This document shows, in pieces, positions 7,072 to 16,418 of a stretch of 64,000 bases of DNA. Every line of letters begins with the position of its first letter. Position 1 is the first letter of the stretch. The notes below the pieces were generated by a model. The model was given only the letters and a program-made list of their open reading frames with translations, was not told where the DNA came from and ran no database searches. The stretch comes from JALYNX01 sp035292605 (GTDB lineage: Bacteria; Actinomycetota; Acidimicrobiia; Spongiisociales; ZC4RG35), in the NCBI GenBank assembly GCA_035292605.1, contig DATDPT010000069.1, positions 1 through 64,000 on the forward strand, read 5' to 3'. The translations under genes were made by a program, and so were the position numbers.

Positions 7072-9579
7072 ATGGAGACGATGAACACGGAATCAAGAGG
7101 TGTCGAGATGCGTGATCCGGTGTGTGGGATGACGGTCGGTCGGAGCGCCCTGCAGGTCGACGGATACCCGAAGTTCGGGTTCTGCTCGGAGCATTGTCGT
7201 CGCCGTTTCCTGGCCGACCCGGAGCGATACCTCGAAGACACCGCCTCCGACGATGGCGCGGAATCGGACGACGAAGAGCCCGCCGTTGACACACCCAAGT
7301 CTCCGCCCGGTCGAACCGAATCGACGGGGACGATTCATCTTGCGGTGGAGGGGATGACCTGCGGCTCGTGTGTGTCGACGGTGGAGTCCGCTCTGAATGC
7401 GGTACCGGGGGTGATCGATGCCCGCGTCAACTTCGCCGCCAACACCGCCACCGTGGACACCGCGCTGGAGGTGCCGGCCTCGGTGTTGACCGCGGCAGTC
7501 GCCGCGTCCGGGTACCAGGCCACGGAGATTGAGGAGGACGCCGACACCGCCGACACCGAGCGGGTCGAGTCGGAGCGCCGATACCGCCTGTTGATGCGCA
7601 AGTTCTGGTTCGCCGCTGCGGTGTCGCTGCCGGTGATCTACTTCTCCTATCCGGAGATCTTTCCCGGAGTCCCCGACAAGGGCTCGACCGCGCTCTGGTG
7701 GATCTGGGTAGCGATGGGGATCGTCACCGTCCCGGTACTGACATGGTCGGGATCGCAGTTCTTCACCGGTGCCTGGGGAGCCTTCCGTCACCGTTCGGCG
7801 AACATGTACACGCTGATCGCCACCGGGATCTCGGCCGCCTGGCTGTACTCGACGGTGGCTGTCGCTTTCCCCGGATTCTTCCCGGATGAGATGCTGCGTG
7901 ACGTCTTCTATGACGTGACCGCGGTGGTGACCGCCCTCGTGGTGTTGGGAATGGCCTTGGAACTGCGAGCCCGGGCCCGCACATCGGAGGCGATGAAGAA
8001 GCTGATCGGCCTCCAGGCCAAGACCGCCCGTGTGGTGCGCAGCGGAGTCGAGACCGACCTTCCCGTGGAAGAAGTGGTGGTCGGCGATGTGGTGGTGGTC
8101 CGACCCGGGGAGAAGATCCCCGTGGACGGGCAGGTGACCTGGGGATCTTCGGCGGTCGACGAATCGATGGTCACCGGGGAGCCGATCCCGGTAGAGAAGA
8201 CCGAAGGAGACACGGTGATCGGCGCCACCATTAACCGCACCGGTTCCTTCCGGTTCCAAGCCACCCGCGTGGGTCGAGACACGATGCTGGCCCAGATCAT
8301 CCGCATGGTCCGCGACGCCCAAGGCTCCAAGGCTCCCATCCAACGCACCGTCGACAAGGTGTCCGGCTACTTCGTACCGGCGGTACTGATCGTCGCCGTC
8401 CTCACCTTCATGACCTGGTACACCTTCGGTCCCTCGCCGGCGTTGGTGTATGCGGTGATAACCCTGGTCACGGTGCTGGTAATCGCCTGCCCCTGCGCCC
8501 TCGGGCTAGCGACCCCCACCTCGCTGATGGTGGGGATCGGCAAGGGAGCCGAGAACGGGATCCTGATCCGCTCCGGTGACGCCCTGGAAACCGCCCACAG
8601 GATCGACACAGTGGTCTTGGACAAGACCGGCACCGTCACCCGCGGCGAGCCCTCCCTCACCGACCTGATGCCCTTAGGAGATCAGACCGAGGCTGATGTG
8701 TTGCGGCTGGCCGCCTCAGCCGAAAAAGGGTCGGAGCATCCCCTGGGAGAGTCGATCGTCCGGGCTGCCGCGGATCGCGGGTTGGTCCTGAGTGATGCCA
8801 CCGCGTTTGTCGCAGTGCCCGGACATGGCATCGAAGCCCGGGTCGACGATCACCTGGTCGTGCTCGGGACCCTCAAACTGATGGCCGATCGGGGCATCGC
8901 CGCTGGAGCGGCGGAGGGCCTGCTGGAGCAGCTCTCCGAGCAAGGCAAGACGGCGATTGTCGTCGCAATCGACGGTGAGATCGCCGGGGTGGTGGGCGTG
9001 GCCGACACCCTCAAGGAGGACTCGGTCGAGGCCATCGCTCGGTTGCACCGGCTCGGTCTGGAGGTGGTGATGCTCACCGGTGACAATCATCGGACTGCAA
9101 AAGCGATCGGGGACCAGGTGGGGATCGACCGGGTGTTGGCCGAGGTGCTCCCCGACGAGAAGGCCACCCAGATCCGACTCCTCCAAGCCGAAGGCAAGAC
9201 GGTGGCCATGGTCGGCGACGGGATCAACGACGCCCCCGCTCTCGCGCAGGCAGACGTCGGGCTGGCCATGGGCACCGGCACCGACGTGGCCATGGAGTCG
9301 GGGGACATAACCCTGGTCAAAGGGTCCCTCACCGGAGTGGCCACCTCTATCGAGCTCTCCAAGGCGACCATGCGCAACATCCACCAGAACCTGGTGGGCG
9401 CCTTCGCCTACAACACCCTCGGCATCCCCGTCGCCGCCGGGCTCCTCTACCCGGTGTTTGGGATCCTGCTCTCCCCGCTCATCGCCGGAGCCGCCATGGC
9501 GTTCTCCTCGGTCACCGTGGTCACCAACGCCAACCGGCTCCGACGCTTCACACCCACCCACTCTGAGGAGGTGAGGTGA
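7072..9579 (+). CDS. copA: CopA-type Cu(I) P1B-1 ATPase with N-terminal YHS and HMA domains
   Basis: 835 residues. Order: a YHS metal-binding domain (~13-55, DPVCGM then FCSEHC), one HMA domain with GMTCGSC (Cys 97 and 100), eight membrane helices, CPC motif at 473-475 in IACPCALG, phosphorylated Asp at ~517 in DKTGTVT, SEHP, and GDGINDAP. This is the standard Cu(I)-exporting CopA layout with an extra YHS module. The ATG at 7072 suits a leaderless message; an internal ATG at 7108 has AAGAGGTG upstream and would start at the YHS domain. It heads an operon with cupredoxin, FtsX-type permeases and a YHS-tagged ABC ATPase. Regulation by the divergent MerR protein is strongly suggested. Confidence 0.95.
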   Translation: METMNTESRGVEMRDPVCGMTVGRSALQVDGYPKFGFCSEHCRRRFLADPERYLEDTASDDGAESDDEEPAVDTPKSPPGRTESTGTIHLAVEGMTCGSCVSTVESALNAVPGVIDARVNFAANTATVDTALEVPASVLTAAVAASGYQATEIEEDADTADTERVESERRYRLLMRKFWFAAAVSLPVIYFSYPEIFPGVPDKGSTALWWIWVAMGIVTVPVLTWSGSQFFTGAWGAFRHRSANMYTLIATGISAAWLYSTVAVAFPGFFPDEMLRDVFYDVTAVVTALVVLGMALELRARARTSEAMKKLIGLQAKTARVVRSGVETDLPVEEVVVGDVVVVRPGEKIPVDGQVTWGSSAVDESMVTGEPIPVEKTEGDTVIGATINRTGSFRFQATRVGRDTMLAQIIRMVRDAQGSKAPIQRTVDKVSGYFVPAVLIVAVLTFMTWYTFGPSPALVYAVITLVTVLVIACPCALGLATPTSLMVGIGKGAENGILIRSGDALETAHRIDTVVLDKTGTVTRGEPSLTDLMPLGDQTEADVLRLAASAEKGSEHPLGESIVRAAADRGLVLSDATAFVAVPGHGIEARVDDHLVVLGTLKLMADRGIAAGAAEGLLEQLSEQGKTAIVVAIDGEIAGVVGVADTLKEDSVEAIARLHRLGLEVVMLTGDNHRTAKAIGDQVGIDRVLAEVLPDEKATQIRLLQAEGKTVAMVGDGINDAPALAQADVGLAMGTGTDVAMESGDITLVKGSLTGVATSIELSKATMRNIHQNLVGAFAYNTLGIPVAAGLLYPVFGILLSPLIAGAAMAFSSVTVVTNANRLRRFTPTHSEEVR

Positions 9580-9950
9580 TGGACACTTTGTTGGTCAACC
9601 TGGCCGGACTGGGCCTGATCGGGATCATCGTCTGGTACTTCTGGCTGTCCAAACCGGCCGGCACGCTCGCCGGCGTAACCGGTGACGGCGTCCAGGAGGC
9701 GTTCATCGTGGTCAAGGGCGGATACAGCCCCAACACAGTGCGGGTCACCGCCGGTCGTCCCGTTCGGCTGGTTTTCAACCGCCAGGAGTCGGACCCATGC
9801 TCGGAGCGGGTGGTGCTTTCCGCCTTCGGGCTTTCGGCCGAGCTTCCTCAGGGCCACAACGTCAGCCTCGAGTTCAGCCCGAACGATCCCGGCTCGTTCG
9901 AGTTCACCTGCCAGATGGGAATGTTCAGAGGAAAGGTGGTTGCAAAGTGA
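9579..9950 (+). CDS. Membrane-anchored cupredoxin-domain protein
   Basis: 123 residues: one N-terminal membrane helix (~5-24) and a cupredoxin fold. Likely copper ligands include Cys in SDPCSERVV and Cys and Met in EFTCQMGMFRG, with His in QGHNVS. The ATG at 9579 shares its A with the copA stop, after GAGGAGGTGAGG. It probably accepts or buffers extracytoplasmic copper exported by CopA (inference). Confidence 0.85.
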   Translation: MDTLLVNLAGLGLIGIIVWYFWLSKPAGTLAGVTGDGVQEAFIVVKGGYSPNTVRVTAGRPVRLVFNRQESDPCSERVVLSAFGLSAELPQGHNVSLEFSPNDPGSFEFTCQMGMFRGKVVAK

Positions 9951-10174
9951 AGCCCGCGAGAACGCCTGAGCCAGGCCGGACCAGCCTGATCTGGATTTGG
10001 GTCGGGGTAGTGGCGATGTCCGTCGGCGCACTCGCCCTGTTCCGTCTAGGTGGAGACGTCCCCCGTGTCATCGTCGGTGCTGCCTTGGTCGTCTGCCTGG
10101 GGATGGTGGCGATGATGCTGTGGCTCGACCGCCGGGCCGAACGTGAGACCAAGCGTCTAGCCGGCCGCAGGTGA
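9947..10174 (+). CDS. Two-helix small membrane protein
   Basis: 75 residues; GTG start overlapping the cupredoxin stop (GTGA). Two hydrophobic segments (about 14-31 and 38-57) and a basic C-terminal tail (DRRAERETKR). No family recognised. Its place inside the copA operon suggests an accessory to the copper ABC transporter. Confidence 0.75.
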   Translation: MKPARTPEPGRTSLIWIWVGVVAMSVGALALFRLGGDVPRVIVGAALVVCLGMVAMMLWLDRRAERETKRLAGRR

Positions 10175-10187
10175 GGGGACCTCTGCG

Positions 10188-11294
10188 ATGTTTGGACGGG
10201 TACCTGCCGCCAGGAGGATGACGAGCGCCGAGCCGAAACGGCTCGTCGTCAGCCTCCTTGGGGTGGGTGCCGCCATCGGCCTGGTACTGCTGCTTCAGGG
10301 CTTGTGGAACGGGCAGCTGGTTCAGATCACCGCATATGAGGACCGCGTCGGGGCTGATCTGTTCGTCGCTCAATCGGGAACTGAGAGCATTCTCGGAGAC
10401 CGGTCAACGGTGCCCCTCACCGCCCTCGAAGAGCTAGCCGCAGTCGCCCAAGTCCAACAGGCCGATCCTGTGCACATCCACTACACGGTGTTCGATCTGC
10501 ACGGAGAGAAGGAGTTCGTGCTCCTCGTGGGCTCCGATCCGTCGGGTCTGGGGGGACCCTGGGAGCTTTCTGGTGGCAGGGCACCTGCAGCGATCGGTGA
10601 AGCCGTGCTCGATCGAACCTTCGCCGAAGAACATGACCTCGATGTCGGAACCGAGTTCGAGATGGGGGGACGAGCCTTTCAAACGGTGGGCGTTTCCGAA
10701 GGCACCCGATCATGGATGACCAGTCTGGTGTTCGTCACCGCTGACACCGCTCAGGAGATGACCGGAGGAGGCGAGGTTGCCACCTTCCTCCTGGTACGGA
10801 CCGCCCAACCCGACGCCGCCGCCGCCGCTATCCGGGCTCGAACCGGTCTCGACCCGATTCTCCCCGCAACCCTCGCCGACAACGACCGGGAGATCCTGGC
10901 AGGAATCATGGAGGGCCCGGTGCTGCTGATGATCGGCATCGCCTTCGCCGCCGCCACCCTCGTGGTAGCCCTCACGGTGTACTCCGGTGTGGTCGAGCGG
11001 CTGCGGGAGTACGGGATCGTGAAGGCGATGGGCGCCGGAAGGTCACAGATTCTCCGGCTGATCCTTGGCCAGACCATCCTCCTGGCGCTCGGCGGAAGCG
11101 GAGTCGGCTACCTCCTGTACCTGGGAGGCGCTTGGCTAGTCGGCCAACTCCGTCCCCAGTTCTGGTTCTCCCTCGAGTCGCGGGATCTGTTGGTGATCGC
11201 AGCGGCGTCGGCAGTCATGGCCCTGGTAGCGGCACTCATGCCCGTCCGTCGGCTCGGGCGGCTCGACCCCGCATCGGTCTACCGGGGGTGGTGA
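10188..11294 (+). CDS. FtsX/MacB-type ABC permease 1
   Basis: 368 residues. One N-terminal helix (~22-40), a ~200-residue extracytoplasmic domain, then three C-terminal helices (~240-265, ~290-315, ~335-355), the MacB/FtsX layout with the usual REYGIVKAMGAGRSQI coupling segment. It lacks the typical lipid-export or cell-division context; neighbours indicate metal handling. It starts 13 nt after the previous gene and its stop overlaps permease 2. Confidence 0.88.
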   Translation: MFGRVPAARRMTSAEPKRLVVSLLGVGAAIGLVLLLQGLWNGQLVQITAYEDRVGADLFVAQSGTESILGDRSTVPLTALEELAAVAQVQQADPVHIHYTVFDLHGEKEFVLLVGSDPSGLGGPWELSGGRAPAAIGEAVLDRTFAEEHDLDVGTEFEMGGRAFQTVGVSEGTRSWMTSLVFVTADTAQEMTGGGEVATFLLVRTAQPDAAAAAIRARTGLDPILPATLADNDREILAGIMEGPVLLMIGIAFAAATLVVALTVYSGVVERLREYGIVKAMGAGRSQILRLILGQTILLALGGSGVGYLLYLGGAWLVGQLRPQFWFSLESRDLLVIAAASAVMALVAALMPVRRLGRLDPASVYRGW

Positions 11295-12400
11295 CCATGG
11301 TCCCTGTTGCTCGACGCATGCTCTTTGCCGATCGACGACGGGCGTTGCTCGGCGTCGCCGGCGTGGCGATCGCCCTGGTGATGGCTCTCACCCTGGACGG
11401 CATCTTTGCCGGGACCACCCGCCAGGTCTCCCGGTACATCGACACCTCTCCTGCCGACGTCTTCGTCTCCCAAGAAGGCGTCCGCACCATCCATATGGCC
11501 ATATCGGTGGTTCCGGCTGGGGCTGCCGCCGAGATCCGTTCGTTGCCAGGTGTGGTTTGGGCTGAGCCCATCCTCTTCTCCAGCGACGCCCTCCGAGCCT
11601 TCGGCGGACGGAGACCCAGCTACGTCATCGGCTACCACCCCGGGGGGCGGGGCGGACCGCGGATTCTCACCGAAGGCCGCCCCCCCGGCTCCGGCGAAAT
11701 CGTCGTCGACAGCTCTGCCGCCACCGCCCTCGATATCGCCTTGGGCGATGAGGTCGAGGTGCTGGGTCGTACCTGGCTGGTCTCCGGGCTCACCACCGGG
11801 ATGACCAGCATCGTCAACACCAGCGTTTACGTCACCTTCGGCGACCTGGCCACCGTCCTCGGATCCCAAAGCGCTGCCAGCTACATCCTCGTCGGCACCG
11901 AAGGTGACCCCGAGGCGGTCGCCGAGAGCATCGAAGCCGCCATCCCCGGGGTCGAGTCCCAGACCCGGCCCCGGTTCTCCGCCCAAGAACGATCGGTGGT
12001 CAGAGAGATGAGCACCGATCTTCTGAACATCATGTCCCTCGCCGCCCTCCTGGTCGGTCTGGCCGTCATCGGACTGGTCCTCTACGCCACCGTCTTGTCG
12101 CGGCTGAGGGACATTGGCGTGATGAAGGCGCTCGGCCTGGGACGGAGCGGAGTCACTCGTCTCGTCCTGATCCAAGGCCTGTGGACCGTCGCCACCGCTT
12201 TCGTTCTGGCTGTGGCCACCACCTTCGGCATCGGCGCCATAGTCGCCGCGATCGCGCCCGACATCGACGTGGTCGTGGAGCCCTCCTCCCTGGTCCGGGC
12301 CGGAGCGGGTTCCATCCTCGTCGCCGCCATCGGAGTGATCATTCCCCTCATCAAGGTATGGCGGGTCGACCCCGCCACCGTCTTCAGGAGCCCATCGTGA
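11291..12400 (+). CDS. FtsX/MacB-type ABC permease 2
   Basis: About 369 residues from the GTG at 11291 (GTGA overlap with permease 1); an ATG at 11297 is the alternative. Same plan as its neighbour: N-terminal helix, periplasm-like domain, three C-terminal helices, and coupling segment LRDIGVMKALGLGRSG. The pair probably forms a heterodimer with the ABC ATPase downstream. Longer upstream extensions of the frame lie inside permease 1 and look non-coding. Confidence 0.88.
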   Translation: MTMVPVARRMLFADRRRALLGVAGVAIALVMALTLDGIFAGTTRQVSRYIDTSPADVFVSQEGVRTIHMAISVVPAGAAAEIRSLPGVVWAEPILFSSDALRAFGGRRPSYVIGYHPGGRGGPRILTEGRPPGSGEIVVDSSAATALDIALGDEVEVLGRTWLVSGLTTGMTSIVNTSVYVTFGDLATVLGSQSAASYILVGTEGDPEAVAESIEAAIPGVESQTRPRFSAQERSVVREMSTDLLNIMSLAALLVGLAVIGLVLYATVLSRLRDIGVMKALGLGRSGVTRLVLIQGLWTVATAFVLAVATTFGIGAIVAAIAPDIDVVVEPSSLVRAGAGSILVAAIGVIIPLIKVWRVDPATVFRSPS

Positions 12401-13263
12401 CCCACACCGCCCTCACCGCCAGACAACTTGACAAGACCTACGGAGAAGGGATCACCGAGGTCCATGCCGTCCAGGCTGTTGACCTCGAAGTCCAGGCCGG
12501 AGAAGTGGTGCTGATCATGGGACCGTCCGGCAGCGGCAAGACCACTCTCCTCTCGATGCTCGGAGCCATGCTCCGTCCCACCTCCGGACAGATCGTCGTC
12601 GAAGGCAACGACATCACCGCCATCTCCGAGTCCCGGCTCCCGGCGTTGCGGGCCACCACCTTCGGGTTCGTGTTCCAGGACTTCAACCTTCTCGGCGCCC
12701 TCACCGCTTCGGAGAACGTCGAGTTCGCCCTGAACCTCGGCGGCGTAACCGGCCACGAAGCCCACCGACGAGCCGAAGAGCTACTCATCGGGCTCGGTCT
12801 CACCGACCGCCTTACCTTCCGCCCCGACAAACTCTCCGGAGGCGAGAAACAACGGGTGGCCATCGCCCGCGCCCTCGCCAACCAGCCCCCGGTGATCCTC
12901 GCCGACGAACCCACCGCCAACCTGGATTCGAAGATCGGCCACGAGATCGCTCGTCTCCTCCGCCGTATAGCCACCGAAGAGAAGCGGGCCGTCGTGATCG
13001 TCTCCCACGACACGCGTCTCCGAGACGTTGCCGACCGGGTCCTTTGGCTCGAAGACGGTGCCTTCCGCGACCTCCACGCCATGGCCACCGACCCCATCTG
13101 CGGCATGTCCATGGACCCCAAGACCAGCCTTCATCTGCAGGTCGAGGGGGAGATCCTCTACTTCTGCTCCACCGCCTGCCGCGACGAGTACGCCACCGCC
13201 GGCTTACCCGGACGCCACGGGGCCCAACCAATGCGGAGCGAGGGACAACACGGTGAGCGCTGA
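12397..13263 (+). CDS. ABC transporter ATPase fused to a C-terminal YHS metal-binding domain
   Basis: 288 residues. Residues 1-~228 are a LolD/MacB-class ABC ATPase: Walker A GPSGSGKT, signature LSGGEKQRVAIARAL, Walker B VILADEPTANLD, and a switch His in VSHDTRL. Residues ~230-270 form a YHS domain (DPICGMSMDP, then YFCSTACRDEY) of the kind also found at the CopA N-terminus in this operon. GTG start overlaps the permease stop (GTGA). A YHS tag on an FtsX/MacB-type ATPase suggests a metal-sensing or copper-exporting ABC system; the fusion is within one continuous frame. Confidence 0.9.
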   Translation: MTHTALTARQLDKTYGEGITEVHAVQAVDLEVQAGEVVLIMGPSGSGKTTLLSMLGAMLRPTSGQIVVEGNDITAISESRLPALRATTFGFVFQDFNLLGALTASENVEFALNLGGVTGHEAHRRAEELLIGLGLTDRLTFRPDKLSGGEKQRVAIARALANQPPVILADEPTANLDSKIGHEIARLLRRIATEEKRAVVIVSHDTRLRDVADRVLWLEDGAFRDLHAMATDPICGMSMDPKTSLHLQVEGEILYFCSTACRDEYATAGLPGRHGAQPMRSEGQHGER

Positions 13264-13459
13264 CCCCGCACTCGACCTTGTCGTCGCCTACCTACGGCTC
13301 AACGGCTACTTCCTCATCACCGAACAGCATGGTCGTGGCCAACCGCCGACCCAACGTTGCGTGACTCCATTGCAGATAGGACATCCGGCCCTGGCATCAA
13401 TCCCAGACTCCGGGAATGATGAGGTCAGCTTGAAGCGAATCATCGAATCGTCAATATGA
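13253..13459 (+). pseudogene. Short, probably truncated reading frame after the copper ABC operon
   Basis: GTG overlapping the end of the ABC-YHS gene. The first ~24 residues (AYLRLNGYFLITE) look like the start of a real protein, but the following sequence loses coding character and the frame ends after 68 residues. Best read as a remnant of a gene cut by rearrangement. The rest of the gap to 13618 shows nothing I can name. Confidence 0.35.
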
Positions 13460-13618
13460 CGATGCGTTTCTCCATGGCGATCAAGCCTCTCTCGGTCCAA
13501 GTCAGGTCTTTTGGCCCTTCCAAGGGGAAACGGCTCCAAGCGAGGATCGGGACAGCGGAGATCGAAACATGTCGTGGATCCTTGGAGTGGCCATGGCCGA
13601 AGGTAGGGGTGGCTGATC

Positions 13619-14083
13619 GTGCGTCGGTTGAGGTGGGGTCTCATATCTGTGATGACCGCCCTGGTCGTGATCCAGGTCATCCCCTACGGGCGCGATCACA
13701 CCAATCCGCCAGTGGTCGCGGAGCCGGTGTGGGATTCGACCCAGACGCGTGACCTTGCGGTCAGAGCCTGCTTCGACTGCCATAGCAATGAAACGGGGTG
13801 GCCCTGGTACTCGAACGTGGCTCCGCTGTCGTGGCTTCTTCAACGAGACGTGGAGGAAGGCCGCGAGACACTCAACTTCTCGGAATGGAATCGACCCCGG
13901 GAAGGAGAGGAGGCGGCCGAGACGGTGAGGGAGGGCTCTATGCCGCCCGGGCCGTATCTGCTCACCCACCCCGACGGTCGGCTTACCGATACCGAATTGA
14001 CTGCTCTCGCCGACGGGCTGACCGCCACCCTCGGCGACGAAGGCCGAGAGGGTGGAGAACAAGGGGAGGACAACGACGATTGA
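13619..14083 (+). CDS. Haem-binding-domain protein (CxxCH)
   Basis: 154 residues with an N-terminal membrane/signal helix (~5-20) and a Haem_bd-type domain: the CFDCH haem motif at ~51-55 is followed by SNET.WPWYS, VAPLSWLL, and GRETLNFSEW, all conserved in this family. An MPPGPYLLTHP segment supplies a plausible Met ligand. GTG start after AGGGGT. It lies before the P1B-5 ATPase and may serve redox reactions outside the membrane; exact role unknown. Confidence 0.82.
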   Translation: MRRLRWGLISVMTALVVIQVIPYGRDHTNPPVVAEPVWDSTQTRDLAVRACFDCHSNETGWPWYSNVAPLSWLLQRDVEEGRETLNFSEWNRPREGEEAAETVREGSMPPGPYLLTHPDGRLTDTELTALADGLTATLGDEGREGGEQGEDNDD

Positions 14084-14126
14084 CCCGGCCGGCCCACCGA
14101 GAACGGCCCCTGGTTGATTGACATCG

Positions 14127-16418
14127 ATGAGTTCTGAACGCGCCACGCGTTGGATCCTGTTCACGACCGTCGTGGGTGTGGCCCTCGGCGGATTCCTCTT
14201 CCTGCTCGGCTACGAGACAGCCGGACGCATCTTGTTCGCCGCCGTTGCCGTCGTCCCCGTCGTGCCCCAGGTTCGCGAGATGATCGACAAGCTCCGACGG
14301 CGACAGCCAGGGGTCGATGTCATAGCTCTTCTTGCGGTTAGTGCGGCCCTTGTCCTTGGAGAGTTCCTAACCGCCGCGATCATCGGCGTGATGCTGGCTA
14401 CCGGCCGGTTCCTCGAGGAGTATGCGGCCGGGAGAGCCGAACGTGAGTTGACCTCGCTCGTCGCCAGGGCACCGAGAGTGGCGCATCGAGTGCGCAACGG
14501 AGAGATCGAAACGGTCGACATCGCAGAAGTGGCACGTGGCGACCGGCTCATGGTCAAGGCGGGCGAGGTGGTTCCGGTCGACGGTGTAGTTCTGAGCCAT
14601 AACGCCCTGATAGACGAATCCGCCTTGACCGGAGAGCCGTTGCCCGTGGAAAAGCGTGGCGGTGACCTGGCCAGCAGCGGCTCGGTGAACGCGGCGGATG
14701 TGTTTGAGATCCATGCCACGGCCGACGCCGAGCAGAGTACCTACGCCGGGATCATCCGCCTCGTGCAGGATGCCCGCAAGTCCCGGGCCCCGTCCGCCCG
14801 GCTCGCCGATCGCTGGGCTGCCTGGTTCGTGCCGTTGACCCTCGCCGTTGCGGCGATCGCCTGGGGGGTGTCGGGCGACCCGGTGCGTGCCCTCGCCGTG
14901 CTGGTGGTGGCCACACCCTGCCCTCTGCTTCTCGCGGTCCCCATCGCCGTCGTGTCTGGCATCTCCCGTGCCGCACAGCGGGGCATCGTGTTCCGCGGAG
15001 GAGGCCCACTGGAGACTTTGGCCCAGACCCGCAATGTGCTGATCGACAAGACGGGGACGCTGACCGTGGGCCAGCCGACTCTTCGCTCCATCGTCGTCTT
15101 CGACCGGAAAACACCCGAGGAGGAGATACTCCACCTTGCCGCCTCGCTGGATCAGACCTCTGCCCACATCCTGGCCAGGGCGATCGTGGATGCGGCTCAC
15201 CAACGTGATCTCGAGCTGAAAATGCCGAAGGATGTCACCGAGGTGGTCGGAGCCGGTGTCTTGGCCAGGATCGAAGGTCGTAACGTTGCGGTGGGAAAGC
15301 TGCAATGGCTCCTCGACGGTCGGCCGGAACCCGCCGAGGTCGCCGCTTTCCGAAGACGAATCACCCGTGTAGCTCCCACGGCGGTCTACGTCGCCATCGA
15401 CGGGGAGGTCACCGCGGCAATCGTCTTCGACGACCAGATCAGACCTGACGCCGCCCACACCATCCGCGCCCTACGGCGCACCGGTGTCAACAAGATCGTC
15501 ATGGCCACCGGGGACCACCCGGTAGTGGCCCGCTCGGTGGGTATGGCGATCGGAGTCGATGACATCCTCGCCGAGGCCACTCCCCGTGAGAAGGTAGAGG
15601 CGCTCGGAGAGCTTCAGGCCCAGGGCATCACCACGATGGTCGGTGATGGGATCAACGATGCTCCCGCCCTGGCTGCAGCCGATGTTGGCGTGGCGATGGG
15701 CGCCCGGGGCGCGACTGCCTCCTCCGAGGCGGCCGATGTGGTGTTGGTGGTCGATCGTCTGCAGCGACTGGTCGACGCCATCGGTATCGCCCAACGATCC
15801 CGTCGTATCGCAGTCGAGAGCGTGGTGATCGGGATGGGGCTGTCGCTCGTGGCCATGTCCTTTGCGTCGTTCGGTCTCCTCTCCCCGCTCGCGGGAGCCC
15901 TGATCCAGGAGGGGATCGACGTGATCGCCATCCTCAACGCCCTGCGGGCGTTAGGCGGAAAAACGCCGACACAAGCCGGCCCCAAACTCCCACCCGAGCT
16001 GACAAAGCAGCTGCGCTCGGAACACGATCAACTCATCCCCCGGCTCGACGCAATTCGCGACACGGCTGACAGCCTCGACACCGTCGCGCCCGCAGAGGCA
16101 ATGAATGCCCTGCAGAGGATCCATTCGTTCTTGGTTGATGAGATCCTGCCCCACGAGGCCGCGGACGAGGACCTGATCTACCCCCAGATGTCGGCCATTC
16201 TCCCCGGGGAAGACCCAATGGCGACCATGAGCCGGACCCATCGTGAGATATTCCATCTCGTCGACACCTTCCAACGCCAGATCGCCGATCTCCCATCTGA
16301 CGGCCCTGAGCCGGTCGACTTCCGCGACTTCCGCCGTACCCTCTACGGGCTCCATGCCATCCTGCGACTCCACTTCGACCAAGAAGAGGAGCTCTACCTA
16401 TCCCTCCAGGTGGAGTGA
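14127..16418 (+). CDS. P1B-5-type (TPC) metal ATPase with C-terminal hemerythrin domain
   Basis: 763 residues from ATG 14127 (TTG 14118 possible). The ATPase has no HMA domain. TGEP is present, the membrane motif is Thr-Pro-Cys at 263-265 (VATPCPLLLAVP), phosphorylated Asp ~307 in DKTGTLT, and GDGINDAP. Residues ~625-763 form a hemerythrin/HHE domain with spaced His/Glu ligands (SEHDQL, ILPHEAADEDLIYP, RTHREIFHLV, LRLHFDQEEELY). TPC plus hemerythrin matches the P1B-5 'Nia' class, for which Ni/Fe export has been reported. Metal and direction here are inferred. No clear ribosome site is visible. Confidence 0.9.
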   Translation: MSSERATRWILFTTVVGVALGGFLFLLGYETAGRILFAAVAVVPVVPQVREMIDKLRRRQPGVDVIALLAVSAALVLGEFLTAAIIGVMLATGRFLEEYAAGRAERELTSLVARAPRVAHRVRNGEIETVDIAEVARGDRLMVKAGEVVPVDGVVLSHNALIDESALTGEPLPVEKRGGDLASSGSVNAADVFEIHATADAEQSTYAGIIRLVQDARKSRAPSARLADRWAAWFVPLTLAVAAIAWGVSGDPVRALAVLVVATPCPLLLAVPIAVVSGISRAAQRGIVFRGGGPLETLAQTRNVLIDKTGTLTVGQPTLRSIVVFDRKTPEEEILHLAASLDQTSAHILARAIVDAAHQRDLELKMPKDVTEVVGAGVLARIEGRNVAVGKLQWLLDGRPEPAEVAAFRRRITRVAPTAVYVAIDGEVTAAIVFDDQIRPDAAHTIRALRRTGVNKIVMATGDHPVVARSVGMAIGVDDILAEATPREKVEALGELQAQGITTMVGDGINDAPALAAADVGVAMGARGATASSEAADVVLVVDRLQRLVDAIGIAQRSRRIAVESVVIGMGLSLVAMSFASFGLLSPLAGALIQEGIDVIAILNALRALGGKTPTQAGPKLPPELTKQLRSEHDQLIPRLDAIRDTADSLDTVAPAEAMNALQRIHSFLVDEILPHEAADEDLIYPQMSAILPGEDPMATMSRTHREIFHLVDTFQRQIADLPSDGPEPVDFRDFRRTLYGLHAILRLHFDQEEELYLSLQVE

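Noticed and set aside
12181..12396. 216-bp upstream extension of the ABC-YHS gene
   Set aside because: It lies inside permease 2; the GTGA overlap start at 12397 gives a normal ABC N-terminus.
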